Shown: positions 44,953-54,920 of the stretch, in pieces
Layout: the number at the start of each line of letters is the position of its first letter
Numbering within the stretch: the first letter of the stretch is position 1
Source: Anthocerotibacter panamensis C109
GTDB lineage: Bacteria > Cyanobacteriota > Cyanobacteriia > Gloeobacterales > Anthocerotibacteraceae
DNA: 64,000 nt
Assembly (NCBI RefSeq): GCF_018389385.1
Contig: NZ_CP062698.1
Location: 747,501-811,500 of the forward strand
Reading direction: 5' to 3'
Made by a program: the position numbers and the translations under genes
The notes under the pieces: generated by a model
Told to the model about the DNA's origin: nothing
Seen by the model: only the letters and a program-made list of their open reading frames with translations
The model's database searches: none

Positions 44953-46145
44953 AATTCGGCATGGTCACGACGTTTTATCCGCCCTACAACTTTGGCGGAG
45001 ATGGAATTTTTGTCTATCGACTGGTCCGGGCTCTGGCAGAGCAGGGGCATGAAGTCCATGTGGTCTACCATCCCACAGCCTTCACCGCCCTGGGGGGCAC
45101 GCCTGGAAAAGACTACCCAACGCCCGAGAACGTGACCCTCCATCCACTCCCCGACCAGGGAACGCTCGACTTGCTCCTGACCCACCAACTGGGCCGACCG
45201 GCACTTCAGCACCACTATCTGCAAACTTTATTGGCAGAACTGGCCTGCGATATCCTCCACTTTCACAATATTTCGCTGTTGGGGGGTCCGGGCGTTTTGG
45301 CCTATGGCGGGGGAATCAAGCTGTGCACCCTCCATGACCACTGGTTCGTCTGTGCGATGCATGTGCTGTGGCGCTTTGACCAGGAAGCTTGCTCCGAGCG
45401 GACCTGCTTGCGCTGCACGCTAGCGGGGGGCCGTCCGCCCCAGTTTTGGCGCTACACTCAGGCGGTAGCTCAAGCCGCACAGTCCGTGGACGCCTTTATC
45501 ACCGGCAGTGACTTTGCCCGCACCAGCCACCGCAACAACGGCTTCCCCGCCCCAATTCACACCCTACCCCACTTCATTCCCGACCCCGGCGAACCCGTAG
45601 CCTCTTACCACCATCCGCGCCCCTACTTCCTCTTTGTCGGACGACTGGAGAAGCTCAAGGGAGCGCACGTGCTCCTCGAACACTTCCGTTGCTGGACGGG
45701 GGCTGACTTGCTCATCGCGGGCACCGGCAGTTATGAGGGGGAATTGCGGGAGATGGCCTCTTCTCAGGTGCACTTCCTGGGAAGCCAGACCGCTGCGGCT
45801 TTGGCACGGCTCTATCGCGGGGCGGTGGCGACGGTGATCCCCTCGCTGTGCTATGAAACTTTTGGTCTGGTCGCTCTGGAGAGCTTTGCCCAAAAGACCC
45901 CGGTGGTGGTTCATGACCTGGGAGCCCTGCCCGAAGTGGCCCAGACGGGTGGTCTGACCTATCGCACCCCAGGTGAATTGGGGGCACACTTAGAGACCCT
46001 CGTGACCCGACCCCAGTACCGGCAGCAGCTAGGGGAAGCGGGGTATCAGAGCTACCGACAGCACTACACCGAAGCCGCCCATCTGGAGCGGTATTTCGCC
46101 TTGATCAGTACCCTAAAGGAGGCGGTTGGATGGCAGCAGCATTAG
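44949..46145 (+). CDS. Family 4 glycosyltransferase
   Basis: 398 residues from GTG 44949. KFGMVTTFYPPYNFGGDGIFVYRL is the GT4 N-terminal signature with the GGDG loop. The C-terminal half shows FLFVGRLEKLKGAHVLLEH and CYETFGLVALESFAQKTPVVV. A cysteine cluster (CSERTCLRC) in the middle suggests a zinc-binding or structural insert that several GT4 relatives share. It overlaps the following Gfo/Idh gene by 16 bases. Confidence 0.9.
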   Translation: MKFGMVTTFYPPYNFGGDGIFVYRLVRALAEQGHEVHVVYHPTAFTALGGTPGKDYPTPENVTLHPLPDQGTLDLLLTHQLGRPALQHHYLQTLLAELACDILHFHNISLLGGPGVLAYGGGIKLCTLHDHWFVCAMHVLWRFDQEACSERTCLRCTLAGGRPPQFWRYTQAVAQAAQSVDAFITGSDFARTSHRNNGFPAPIHTLPHFIPDPGEPVASYHHPRPYFLFVGRLEKLKGAHVLLEHFRCWTGADLLIAGTGSYEGELREMASSQVHFLGSQTAAALARLYRGAVATVIPSLCYETFGLVALESFAQKTPVVVHDLGALPEVAQTGGLTYRTPGELGAHLETLVTRPQYRQQLGEAGYQSYRQHYTEAAHLERYFALISTLKEAVGWQQH

Positions 46146-47176
46146 GCGTGGCCCATATCGGCTGTGGAGCCATTGGCATCTTTCGAGCGGAGGCGGTGGC
46201 CCAGACTCCCGGACTCAAGCTAGTTGTCGTGGCGGACGTGCGCCAGGAAGCGGCTGAACCCTTAGCGCGGCGGTTTGGCTGCGCCTGGGCTACAGACTGG
46301 GAAAAGGCCGTGAGCCGCCCTGACGTAGACATGGTGATTGTCTCTACCCCGCCGCATCTCCACGCGACGATGACCCTCACCGCCATCGCTCAAGGCAAGC
46401 ATGTCCTCTGTGAGAAGCCCCTCGCCCACACCCTGGAGGACGCCCATCGTATGTGTGATGCAGCCCAAGCACGGGGAGTCTTCCTCAAGACGGGCTTTAA
46501 CCATCGCTATTTCCCGTCGATGGCCTTTGCCCGGAGTTTGATTGACCAAGGTCGCCTCGGAGACGTCATCAGCGTCCGCGCCTACGCCGGACATCCAGGG
46601 GGCAAGGAATTCGGACCCGCTTGGGTCACCGATGGTCGGGTCACCGGCGGCGGCAGTCTGGTCGATAACGGGATTCATATCCTCGACCTCACCCGCTTTT
46701 TCTTGGGCGAAGTGGCGACGGGTAAGGGCTATGTCGCCAATCTCATCTGGCCTTTCCCCGCTGCGGAGGATAACAGTTTCGCCCTTTTCCGGTCGGCACA
46801 AGGGGCTATCGCTCAGGTCCAGGCCAGTTGGACCGAGTGGCGAGGCTATGTATTTTGGGTCGAGACGGTAGGCACTAAAGGCTATGTCCGGGCTTCCTAC
46901 CCACCCATGTTCGCTGAATGGGGCGAGACCACTCCCGGCAACCGTGCCAAACGCCGCTATAATCTCTTCCCGGCCTTCCAGGTCCAAGAGCGGCTCTTTA
47001 GCTGGCGTTGGACCATCGTGCAATCGTTTGTCCAAGAGATGACCGACTTCGCCCGAGGCATTCAGCGGGGCAATGAAGTCCCGGCTACCGGACAGGATGG
47101 GCTCAAGGCGATGGCGATGGCCCATGCGATTTATCGTTCCTCCCAGCAAGGGGGCGACGAAGTCTCGGTGGGGTAG
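46130..47176 (+). CDS. Gfo/Idh/MocA-family oxidoreductase
   Basis: 348 residues. The Rossmann loop reads VAHIGCGAIGIF, and HVLCEKPLAHT holds the catalytic Lys. GGSLVDNGIHILDLTRFFLG provides the active-site Asp/His pair. It is coupled to the preceding GT4 gene, so it probably builds or modifies the nucleotide sugar used there. It is not closely similar to the paralogue at 36391. Confidence 0.9.
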   Translation: MAAALGVAHIGCGAIGIFRAEAVAQTPGLKLVVVADVRQEAAEPLARRFGCAWATDWEKAVSRPDVDMVIVSTPPHLHATMTLTAIAQGKHVLCEKPLAHTLEDAHRMCDAAQARGVFLKTGFNHRYFPSMAFARSLIDQGRLGDVISVRAYAGHPGGKEFGPAWVTDGRVTGGGSLVDNGIHILDLTRFFLGEVATGKGYVANLIWPFPAAEDNSFALFRSAQGAIAQVQASWTEWRGYVFWVETVGTKGYVRASYPPMFAEWGETTPGNRAKRRYNLFPAFQVQERLFSWRWTIVQSFVQEMTDFARGIQRGNEVPATGQDGLKAMAMAHAIYRSSQQGGDEVSVG

Positions 47177-47198
47177 TACACCCTAGAGGATCGGCAAA

Positions 47199-47644
47199 AT
47201 GACAGCGATAGCAGACGAACCGGTCGCGTTAATGGAGCCCATGCTACTCGAGGAAGGGAACCGCCGCTTGGAGGATCTAGCGGTAGACCTTATTTCCAAG
47301 GCAAGCAGTCTCGCTAGCCAGGTGAATCCTGGAGTGCGCGATGCGATTGGAGACTTGGTTCGCTCCATGAACTGCTATTACAGCAATCTTATTGAAGGAC
47401 ACGATACAACGCCCCAAGAGATTGACCGCACTTTGGCTGAGGATTTTTCGCTTGATCCGAAGCAACGTTCCCTGCAACAGCCCATATCGAAGTCCAGCGG
47501 TTAATTGATATTAGCTCCGATGCGGCAAGCGTCGTCTCAGTTGGGTATATCACATCGAGTAAACCAAAAGGATCGGTGCGGCTTGGATTTCCATTGCATG
47601 TGGTAGAACGATGGTTCCCGAGATTATATCCAGGTTCAATTTGA
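47199..47644 (+). pseudogene. Decayed Fic-domain gene with large internal deletion
   Basis: The N-terminal 80 residues match the Fic_N region (RDAIGDLVRSMNCYYSNLIEGHDTTPQEIDR). After LQ the frame shifts, and the alternative frame continues AHIEVQRLIDISSDA, then jumps to a C-terminal-like piece GYITSSKPKGSVRLGFP...ERWFPRLYP. The catalytic HPFxxGNGR core is missing. The gene is inactive as an AMPylator and its end runs 9 bases into the opposite gene. Confidence 0.75.
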
Positions 47645-49246
47645 TTCATGTCGCATCGAGCTGTTTCGGGAGATAGGGGTGGGTTGAAGCCAATAAATAA
47701 AATATTGCTCGTCGTCAATAATGCTCCGGTCAAATCGGGCTAACTCAGAAGTTTGAAATCCGACACTCACCTTTGTGGGAAGTTTTCCCATAGCTTTATT
47801 AAGGATAAGCAGCACCGGGGTTTTGCGTTCTCGGGCGAGTTGATAGCCCCTTGTAGCAATAGTTTCATTGCTGATATAACGTCGGTTTACCAGAACAAAA
47901 GTTCCTAGCCGTTCGCTATCTGGATAGTAAATCTTACGGTCTAAATAGCCAGAGAGCGGGGGACCAATCAGGTCTGAAGCAACGATAAAAGTATGCTCTA
48001 AATGCCGGGATTGAATGAAATTTGCTGCCGCTTGACCACCGGAGAAAGGATTGGCTAAATCTATCGTATAGGCGATAGCTCCAGCAATGAATTGTGTACT
48101 CAGGATTAGTGTGATAAATCTGGTTTTATACTGCTCTATAAGCTTTCTAAAAGTTCCCTCTGTTTGTTCCTTGGGAGTATAAAAGCTTCCTAGCCATAGA
48201 CATACCATAAACAAGATAAAGAGATGCCCAAAGTGACGAATCGAGCCGTAGTATTTCAAGTACATAAATACAAGCATTTCAAAAGTACCCAATAAGTAAA
48301 GAAACAGCACAACAGGTCTACGTCGAAACAGCATAATTGCAGCTAGAAAGAGTCCTAGAGACAACAGCAAAACAAGAGGCTTTAACAGAGCCAAATTATT
48401 GTAGAGAAAGTTAGTATTCCAGAATTGATAGGTCGAGAAATTTGGAATCGGGACATAGCTCTGCCAAAGTGCAGCAAAGACTTTCAGCGCAAAGAATGGA
48501 TCTAGGCCAGGAGTTACTTCTAAGACGTTGTTTGTATTCCAACCCGCAGCAGCTTTAGGATCGAAAGGCCGAATCATTTGGAGTGCTGAACCCACCATAC
48601 CCAAACCAGCAATAAACCCACTGCTTAAAACATTCGTTAAGCGACTGAGCGCTAGCGTCGAGATATCTCGCTCCATAAAAATTTCAAAAACTAGTGTCAA
48701 CTCCAAAGCAAAAGACAACATCAAACCATAAATGCTTGTGTTCGCTAGTAGAACCAAAACCAATGCTAGCGGCAAATAACTACGTTTGCGCGTCTCAAAA
48801 AGCATACAAAACAAAAAGAGAAACAGCATCCCTAAACCGTAGTTTCGACTTAGCATACCGTATTCATAGAGTGGAAAATAGCTGAATGCAAATAGAATTT
48901 TTTGTAGACGGGTAAAAGGTGCCCAATGAGTAAAAAAGGCTACCGCTAATGTGGCAATCCCCAGGTGAAAAACCTGCATATACGCGGGATTGTGGGTAAA
49001 TGGCGTGATACCGTAAAGCCCCAGATACCACAGGAGTGGATGTGCTTCATAACGCAAGTTACGATAGAGTTCGTCAAGCGAAGCACTATCGCGGGCAAAG
49101 ATCCAGGCCAGGATTTCATCAGACCACAGCTCATGATGGAGCATCCCGAACCCGCCCACAATCAGAAAGGCGAGGACTAGCCCACCGGTAAAAACTCCAT
49201 CACGCTGGAGCGGGCGTTCTAGGGGAGTGGAAGGGACCGTTGCCAT
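47636..49246 (-). CDS. GT-C-like multispan membrane glycosyltransferase
   Basis: 536 residues with about ten hydrophobic spans. Near the N-terminus ELWSDEILAWIFARD gives the acidic loop motif found in polyprenyl-phosphate-dependent GT-C enzymes, and EAHPLLWYLGLYG follows. Such enzymes glycosylate lipids or proteins outside the membrane, which would fit the end of a glycan locus. Its last codons share DNA with the fic remnant. AT content is higher than in neighbours. Confidence 0.75.
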   Translation of the reverse strand: MATVPSTPLERPLQRDGVFTGGLVLAFLIVGGFGMLHHELWSDEILAWIFARDSASLDELYRNLRYEAHPLLWYLGLYGITPFTHNPAYMQVFHLGIATLAVAFFTHWAPFTRLQKILFAFSYFPLYEYGMLSRNYGLGMLFLFLFCMLFETRKRSYLPLALVLVLLANTSIYGLMLSFALELTLVFEIFMERDISTLALSRLTNVLSSGFIAGLGMVGSALQMIRPFDPKAAAGWNTNNVLEVTPGLDPFFALKVFAALWQSYVPIPNFSTYQFWNTNFLYNNLALLKPLVLLLSLGLFLAAIMLFRRRPVVLFLYLLGTFEMLVFMYLKYYGSIRHFGHLFILFMVCLWLGSFYTPKEQTEGTFRKLIEQYKTRFITLILSTQFIAGAIAYTIDLANPFSGGQAAANFIQSRHLEHTFIVASDLIGPPLSGYLDRKIYYPDSERLGTFVLVNRRYISNETIATRGYQLARERKTPVLLILNKAMGKLPTKVSVGFQTSELARFDRSIIDDEQYFIYWLQPTPISRNSSMRHESN

Positions 49247-49359
49247 GACTAAGTCGCAGGAAGAAGGTTGCCCTCATGAATACCCTGGACGCTCTTCGCT
49301 GTCAAGCTATGGGACATAGAGTAGCGTCGCGTCTTTCCTACTGCGAGTCCCAAAACGCT

Positions 49360-50763
49360 TCACCCATTCCGCTGCAACCGGACCATAAAAAAACCATCCA
49401 TATCCTGTTGCTGCGGCCAAATCTTCACCCACCCTTCCGGGGTCGCAGCCACAGCAGCCCCCAACTCCGGCACTGCAACCCGCCACTCAGGATGGCGTCC
49501 CAAAAAATCCTCGATCACCCGCTCATTCTCCGCCGGATGCAAGGTACAGGTGGCATAGACTAGGGTGCCCGTCGCTTTGACCCAAGAAGCTGCCTCCTCC
49601 AGCAACGTCCGCTGAAGCTCAGCGAGTTCCTGTACTGAGTCAGGTGTCTGACGCCAACGCGCATCAGCATGGCGATGGAGCGTACCCAACCCCGAACAAG
49701 GCGCATCCAACAAAACCCGGTCAGCCTGACCCTTAAACTGTGGCAAGTCGCGGCTGTCCCCGACACAGACCTCAAGGCTGTGCATCCCCAACCGTTGGGC
49801 ATTGTGAGCGAGCCTTTTGAGCCGTGCCGGACTGCGGTCACAAGCCCAGACCGTTCCTTCATCCCCCATCAATTCCGCCAAATGGAGTGCTTTCCCTCCC
49901 GGTGCCGCACAGGCATCCACCACTACTTCTCCAGGCTTGGGGTCCAGTAAATGACCCACCCATTGGGCACTGCTATCCTGAACCATCCACCACCCCTGAG
50001 TAAACCCAGGTAGCGAGGGAATTGGACCGACAGCCGACAGCCGTTTTGGATGGAGCCCCTCTCGACCCTCCACCCGCAGGGCCTGCGGAAGTCCCACCCT
50101 CGCGGAGGCGCTCAGACCCGCTGTTTCAAGCGCAGCTTGGACTTGCTCTGTAGTAGCCCGCAGTGGATTGACCCGGATATCGAGATGGGGAGTCCGATTT
50201 AACCAGCAGCAGAGCGCTTCGGTCTGCGATAGCCCCAACAGTTCTAGCCAGACCTCCAAGATCCAGTCAGGGAAGCTGTAGAGGACTCCCAAACGGGCAA
50301 TCGGGTCTTGAGGTAGAACAAGTGGGTCTGCCCCGCCCGCTGCCAAGCGTAGATATTGGCGCAACAGACCATTGACGACCCCCGTCAGACCGCCAAACTT
50401 TTGCTGTCGGGCGAGTTCCACGGTCGTATCGACGGCTGCTGCCTGCGGAATATGGTCGAGATAGCGCAACTGATAAAAGCCCAAGTGCAGGATAGCCCGG
50501 AGGTCCGGCGGTTGTTGGTGGGTCTTTTTGCGCGCGAGCTGGTCAATCAGGGCATCCAATGTCCGCTCCCGCTTGACACAGCCGTAGACCAATTCCGTCA
50601 CCAGCCTGCGGTCCGGGGCACTGAGCCCGCCCGGATGTAGCGCTCGGTCTAGGGCAACATCGGCGAATGCCCCCCGCTGAACCGCCCTCAGGGCAAGAAA
50701 AGCCAAAGTGCGCGGTGCCGCCGCTGTTGTTGGTTCTGTACTGCTCCTGTTGGGCTCATCCAT
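49360..50763 (-). CDS. rsmB: 16S rRNA m5C967 methyltransferase
   Basis: 467 residues. The NusB-like N-terminal domain (AFLALRAVQRGAFADVALDRAL...DRRLVTELVYGCVKRER) is followed by the SAM domain: DACAAPGGKALHLAEL, DRSPARLKRL, the catalytic Cys motif DAPCSGLGTL and YATCTLHPAENE. All are typical of RsmB. Substrate would be C967 in 16S rRNA. Housekeeping, outside the island. Confidence 0.92.
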   Translation of the reverse strand: MDEPNRSSTEPTTAAAPRTLAFLALRAVQRGAFADVALDRALHPGGLSAPDRRLVTELVYGCVKRERTLDALIDQLARKKTHQQPPDLRAILHLGFYQLRYLDHIPQAAAVDTTVELARQQKFGGLTGVVNGLLRQYLRLAAGGADPLVLPQDPIARLGVLYSFPDWILEVWLELLGLSQTEALCCWLNRTPHLDIRVNPLRATTEQVQAALETAGLSASARVGLPQALRVEGREGLHPKRLSAVGPIPSLPGFTQGWWMVQDSSAQWVGHLLDPKPGEVVVDACAAPGGKALHLAELMGDEGTVWACDRSPARLKRLAHNAQRLGMHSLEVCVGDSRDLPQFKGQADRVLLDAPCSGLGTLHRHADARWRQTPDSVQELAELQRTLLEEAASWVKATGTLVYATCTLHPAENERVIEDFLGRHPEWRVAVPELGAAVAATPEGWVKIWPQQQDMDGFFMVRLQRNG

Positions 50764-50867
50764 GATCGTTCCCTACCAGGGCTATACCTTCGATCCAGGA
50801 TAGAGCCCAGCGCTACAGATTGCTTCAGCCTTGGCGCTATGATAGCTATCGGTGTGTGGAGATAGAC

Positions 50868-53123
50868 ATGGCCTTTCGTACTTGGGGTTGGATTAGCTTA
50901 CTGCTTCCGCTGACGCTGGTGGCTCAGGCAGCTCCGGTTGGAGCGCCGCTCATGGGATTTAGCCGCGAAAAGAGCGCGGTGGAGCTCAAGCTAGAGGAGC
51001 AGTTTGACCGCAGTCTTCAACCTGAGGAACTGCGCACTTGGATGAAACGCCTGTCCGCCCGCCCGCACCACCTCGGGTCCGCCTATGACCGAGCCAATGC
51101 CGAGTTTGCCCGCGACCTTTTTAAAAGTTGGGGCTATCAGGCGGAGATCGAAGAATTCCAGGTCCTCTTTCCGACCCCCAAAACCCGGCTTTTGGAGTTG
51201 ACCGCTCCTACAAAATTCACCGCCCGCCTCAGTGAACCCGTCTTGCCTGAGGATGCGACTTCTGCTCAGACCGTAGAGCAGCTTCCTACCTACAATGCCT
51301 ATTCCATTGATGGGGATGTGACTGGAGAGTTGGTCTACGTCAACTACGGCGTTCCCAGAGATTATGAAGTGCTGGCCGAGCATGGTATTGAGGTCAAGGG
51401 TAAAATCGTCATCGCCCGCTATGGCGGCTCCTGGCGCGGGATCAAGCCCAAAGTCGCCGCTGAACATGGGGCTATCGGCTGCATCATCTATTCGGACCCC
51501 CATGAGGATGGCTACTTTCAGGGCGATGTCTATCCCAAGGGGGGCTGGCGCAATGACAGCGGAGCCCAACGTGGCTCCGTAGCAGATATGCCCCTTTTCC
51601 CTGGGGACCCGCTGACTCCTGGGATCGGCGCAACGAAAGACGCCAAGCGACTAGACCGCAAAGATGCCCCGACCCTGACCAAGATCCCGGTGTTACCCCT
51701 TTCTTTTAGCGATGCTCTGCCCCTGCTCCAGGCACTTGGCGGACCCGTGGCTCCCGCCAACTGGCGCGGGTCGCTGCCGCTGACGTATCACCTCGGGGGC
51801 GGACCGGCTAAAGTTCACCTCCAAGTAGCCTTCGACTGGCGTTTGGTCCCGCTCTATGACGTGATTGCCAAATTGCCTGGGACCGAACGCCCGGACCAGT
51901 GGATCATCCGGGGGAACCACCATGACGCCTGGGTCAACGGGGCTAGTGACCCAATCAGCGGGGCAGTCGCCCTCCTGGAAGAAGCCCGCGCCGTCAGTGC
52001 CCTTGCCAAGTCCGGCTGGAAACCCAAACGGACGCTGGTCTACGCCTTATGGGACGGCGAAGAGCCGGGACTGTTAGGCTCGACAGAATGGGTCGAGACC
52101 CACGCCGCCCTGCTCGACAAACATGCAGCGGTCTATATCAACTCCGACTCGAACGCCCGCGGCTTTTTGAATGTCGGTGGCTCACACACGCTAGAGAAAT
52201 TTATCAATGAAGTCGGGCGCGATGTCCCGGACCCGGAACGGGGGATGAGTGTACTGGAGCGGGCGAAGGCGCTGGCGATTGTCCAAGGGACTGCTGAGGA
52301 GCGTCGGGAGGCGCGCGAGCGCTCTGATCTACGCATCGATGCCCTAGGTTCCGGCTCGGATTGGACACCCTTCCTGCAACACCTTGGCGTAGCTTCGCTC
52401 AGCCTCGGTTTCAGTGGCGAGGGGGCAGCGTCCGGCTCCTACCACTCGATCTACGACTCTTTTGACCACTACACCCGCTTTGAGGACCCCGACTTTGCCT
52501 ATGGGATAGCCTTGGCGCGGACCGGGGGGCGCACGGTCCTGCGTCTTGCCAATGCCGAGGTTTTGCCCTTTGAATTCACGGATTTCTCGGATACTATCGC
52601 TCGCTATCTCAAGGAACTTGACCAACTCACCGACGATCTACGCGACCAGACCAAAGAGCAAAACCGCCAACTCCAGGACCGTTCTCTGGAAGCTGTCCGT
52701 GACCCCAAAGAGCCCTACTTCCCCCCCAAACCCCAGCCAGCGGTCCCCTATCTCAACATGGCTCCGCTCCAGAACGCCTTGAGCCGTCTTCAGGAGAGCG
52801 CCCGAAGCTATGACAAGGCAATGGCTACCCTGGTCGCCCAAGACAAACTAACCACCCCCGGCGGAACTCTGGATAATGTCTTGCTGAGAACCGAACGGGT
52901 GATGACCCATCCGCAGGGTCTACCGCGTCGTCCCTGGTTCAAACATCAGATCTACGCACCCGGCTTCTACACCGGCTACGGGGTCAAAACCCTACCCGCT
53001 GTGCGCGAAGCCATCGAAGAGCGCAATTGGACAGAGGCGACCGCCGAGATCGACCGCACCGCCGGAGTCCTTAATCAGCTCGCCACAGAGATTGACCGCG
53101 CTACAGCCCTGCTCAAGTCCTGA
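50868..53123 (+). CDS. M28-family peptidase, glutamate-carboxypeptidase-II-like
   Basis: 751 residues from ATG 50868 with GGAGATAG upstream. A signal peptide (FRTWGWISLLLPLTLVAQA) starts the protein. A PA-like insert precedes the peptidase domain, where GNHHDAW, WDGEEPGLLGSTEW, SDWTPFLQHLG and GSYHSIYDS supply the two-zinc site. A C-terminal helical dimerisation domain completes the GCPII-like layout. It probably removes amino acids from peptides outside the cytoplasm. Confidence 0.9.
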   Translation: MAFRTWGWISLLLPLTLVAQAAPVGAPLMGFSREKSAVELKLEEQFDRSLQPEELRTWMKRLSARPHHLGSAYDRANAEFARDLFKSWGYQAEIEEFQVLFPTPKTRLLELTAPTKFTARLSEPVLPEDATSAQTVEQLPTYNAYSIDGDVTGELVYVNYGVPRDYEVLAEHGIEVKGKIVIARYGGSWRGIKPKVAAEHGAIGCIIYSDPHEDGYFQGDVYPKGGWRNDSGAQRGSVADMPLFPGDPLTPGIGATKDAKRLDRKDAPTLTKIPVLPLSFSDALPLLQALGGPVAPANWRGSLPLTYHLGGGPAKVHLQVAFDWRLVPLYDVIAKLPGTERPDQWIIRGNHHDAWVNGASDPISGAVALLEEARAVSALAKSGWKPKRTLVYALWDGEEPGLLGSTEWVETHAALLDKHAAVYINSDSNARGFLNVGGSHTLEKFINEVGRDVPDPERGMSVLERAKALAIVQGTAEERREARERSDLRIDALGSGSDWTPFLQHLGVASLSLGFSGEGAASGSYHSIYDSFDHYTRFEDPDFAYGIALARTGGRTVLRLANAEVLPFEFTDFSDTIARYLKELDQLTDDLRDQTKEQNRQLQDRSLEAVRDPKEPYFPPKPQPAVPYLNMAPLQNALSRLQESARSYDKAMATLVAQDKLTTPGGTLDNVLLRTERVMTHPQGLPRRPWFKHQIYAPGFYTGYGVKTLPAVREAIEERNWTEATAEIDRTAGVLNQLATEIDRATALLKS

Positions 53124-53162
53124 GAAGCCGATCTCTCCTTTTACTGAATGTGCCTGAGGCTG

Positions 53163-53458
53163 CTAGGTACGCACATCAGGCGTGGCCATCTCGGGCTGTC
53201 CTGGCAAACGGTCCTTTGCCGCACTCCCTGCCTGATGGGTCAATACCGCAAGGACTGTATCCACTCCCACCGTGGCAATCGCCCGCGCTAGATGCTCCGC
53301 TGCCCGGTCTAGGTCTTGCTCTTTGGAATACTTGTGCTGTAACTATCTGTCAAGAAAGCGGGTTCATCACCATAGAGATCTTTCCAGACCTCACGCAACC
53401 ACTCTTCTAAATCCTCTGGAGTATCAAAATCCTGATCAGTCAACTTCTCGTACTGCAT
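53163..53458 (-). pseudogene. Frameshifted small gene
   Basis: From ATG 53458 the minus strand reads MQYEKLTDQDFDTPEDLEEW, continues with LREVWKDLYG and stops at 53309. In a shifted frame the sequence continues YSKEQDLDRAAEHLARAIATV, VDTVLAVLTHQAGSAAKDR and stops at 53163. The two halves look like one decayed ~95-residue gene. I do not recognise its family. Confidence 0.4.
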
Positions 53459-53500
53459 TGGGGTAATAGTATGATGAGATAGCTGATACTAATTGATGGC

Positions 53501-54552
53501 GGGCACTGGTTTAGTAACTAGTGAAACATGAGTAGCCTCGTGCACAGAGCATTTCTAGGATGGTGAGTGGGTGATTGATGAAGCCCATTGCCATGGCGGG
53601 AGTGGTTCCTTCCGCTAATCCATGGCACTCCCTTGACCAGTTATAGACCAGGCGCACCACGGTCAGAATTCGCTGCAAGCCCCCTTGGTTTTTACTATAG
53701 GTGTTAGTGCGACGGCGAAACGGACTACACTTGCGGCGTAGAGCACTATTGAGCGCTTCGTTGTGATTGGCATGGACTTCTGCCACGCTAGCGCTATGGG
53801 GCTGATGGCCGTTGTTCCGACTTCGCCCACACCACCCGAGGTCGTCCCTGCGAACCCTTGATTTTGCAGGCGACCTCCAGCCCTCTTCTGTAGACCTTAT
53901 GGGCACTGCCAGAGACCCATTGTTTGAGGTAGAGCTGGCTAATTTCCATAATTGTTGGGCGTAACGGGTCTGCCCATCCGTAAACCAGCGGATAGTTTGA
54001 CATTGATTCACCCAATCCCAAGCCAACGCTACTGCTTGCTTAAAAAGCCCCAAGGTCTTGAGACCCGCTAGAGCCACAAACCAAAAACGGCTGACACATT
54101 CCACAAAAGTAATAGTCCAGCCCACCGATTCACAGGGGGGGAAGATTACGCTGAACCCGCGTATACACCTCAAGTGACTTCAGCCTGCGGTGGGGCGGGG
54201 GCAGACCAATTAGCTTCATGTTGGCTCAGTCGTTTCTCCCACCGAGCAATGGTGCCGTGACCATGGCCGAGGGAACGGGCCGCAGCGCGTAATCCCAGCC
54301 TCTCACTACGCACTTGTAGGGCTAAAGCTACTTGCTCAGCGGGAGCTCGTAGCCGATGCATGGGGGTGCAGGAGCTTTCACAGAAGCGCTTTTTGCAAGG
54401 ACGACAGAGGAAATTTTGAACCTAGGTACCATCTTTGCGTTTGTGGGAGCCATATTTGATAGCAGGCTGGTTACAGGTGGGGCAATGCATGGTGGGATAA
54501 ATCAGAAGTTCTAACCCTGCAGTATATACCACATCCTAACAAACCAGTGCCC
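53501..54552 (-). mobile_element. IS1-like insertion sequence, degenerate
   Basis: Bounded by GGGCACTGGTTT at 53501-53512 and its complement AAACCAGTGCCC at 54541-54552, likely terminal inverted repeats. The interior encodes an IS1-type transposase in pieces on the minus strand. A clear target duplication was not found. The element is dead. Confidence 0.65.
53511..54490 (-). pseudogene. IS1-family transposase remnants
   Basis: The first ORF begins at ATG 54490 with a zinc-binding start CPTCNQPAIKYGSH...C..C, then an in-frame TAG in KDGT*VQNFLC. The InsA-like helix-turn-helix SERLGLRAAARSLGHGHGT follows (54170-54361). The InsB-like catalytic part (53511-54173) is spread over frames: WTITFVECVSRFWFVALAG, then RGLEVACKIKGSQGRPR in another frame, then LNSALRRKCSPFRRRTNTY. 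At least two frameshifts and one stop make it non-functional. Confidence 0.7.
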
Positions 54553-54556
54553 CGTC

Positions 54557-54920
54557 ATTCTCACAGGATTTCTTAATATTATAAAGAGGCTCAGTCGCCG
54601 ATCTAGATATCGTTCTTTTGAGATCAATAGAAAAAGTACAGAGTAGCCATTATTTAAGCCTACTCTAAAGTTTATCTTTTATTGAACGGAGCATCAGACC
54701 CTTACGCTCTCTGACCTCATGATTTATATTCCTGTTATATCCGCAGGATCAACAATCAATAGCAACAAGAATTGCTGTGTGGGTATGCAATGGCGTTCCG
54801 GTAAGGGAGCAGAAAGCGTGCTAAAATAATAGTCAACATTTCATGAAAAGTCCTGGTTTCCTGTTGTCCATTAGCGGGACCTTGACCCTCTGATTTTTGA
54901 TCCTTACCCGGAGTTTATGG
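54557..54920. other. AT-rich intergenic region before gyrA
   Basis: About 360 bases between the IS element and gyrA with no convincing gene. It probably carries the gyrA promoter (for example GCTAAAATAATAG near 54825 as a -10-like box), but no clear -35 partner is seen. Confidence 0.35.

Noticed and set aside
46262-47149. Long minus-strand open frame of 295 codons
   Set aside because: It is antisense to the Gfo/Idh gene, whose motifs are complete. The antisense translation shows no family features; high GC explains the open frame.
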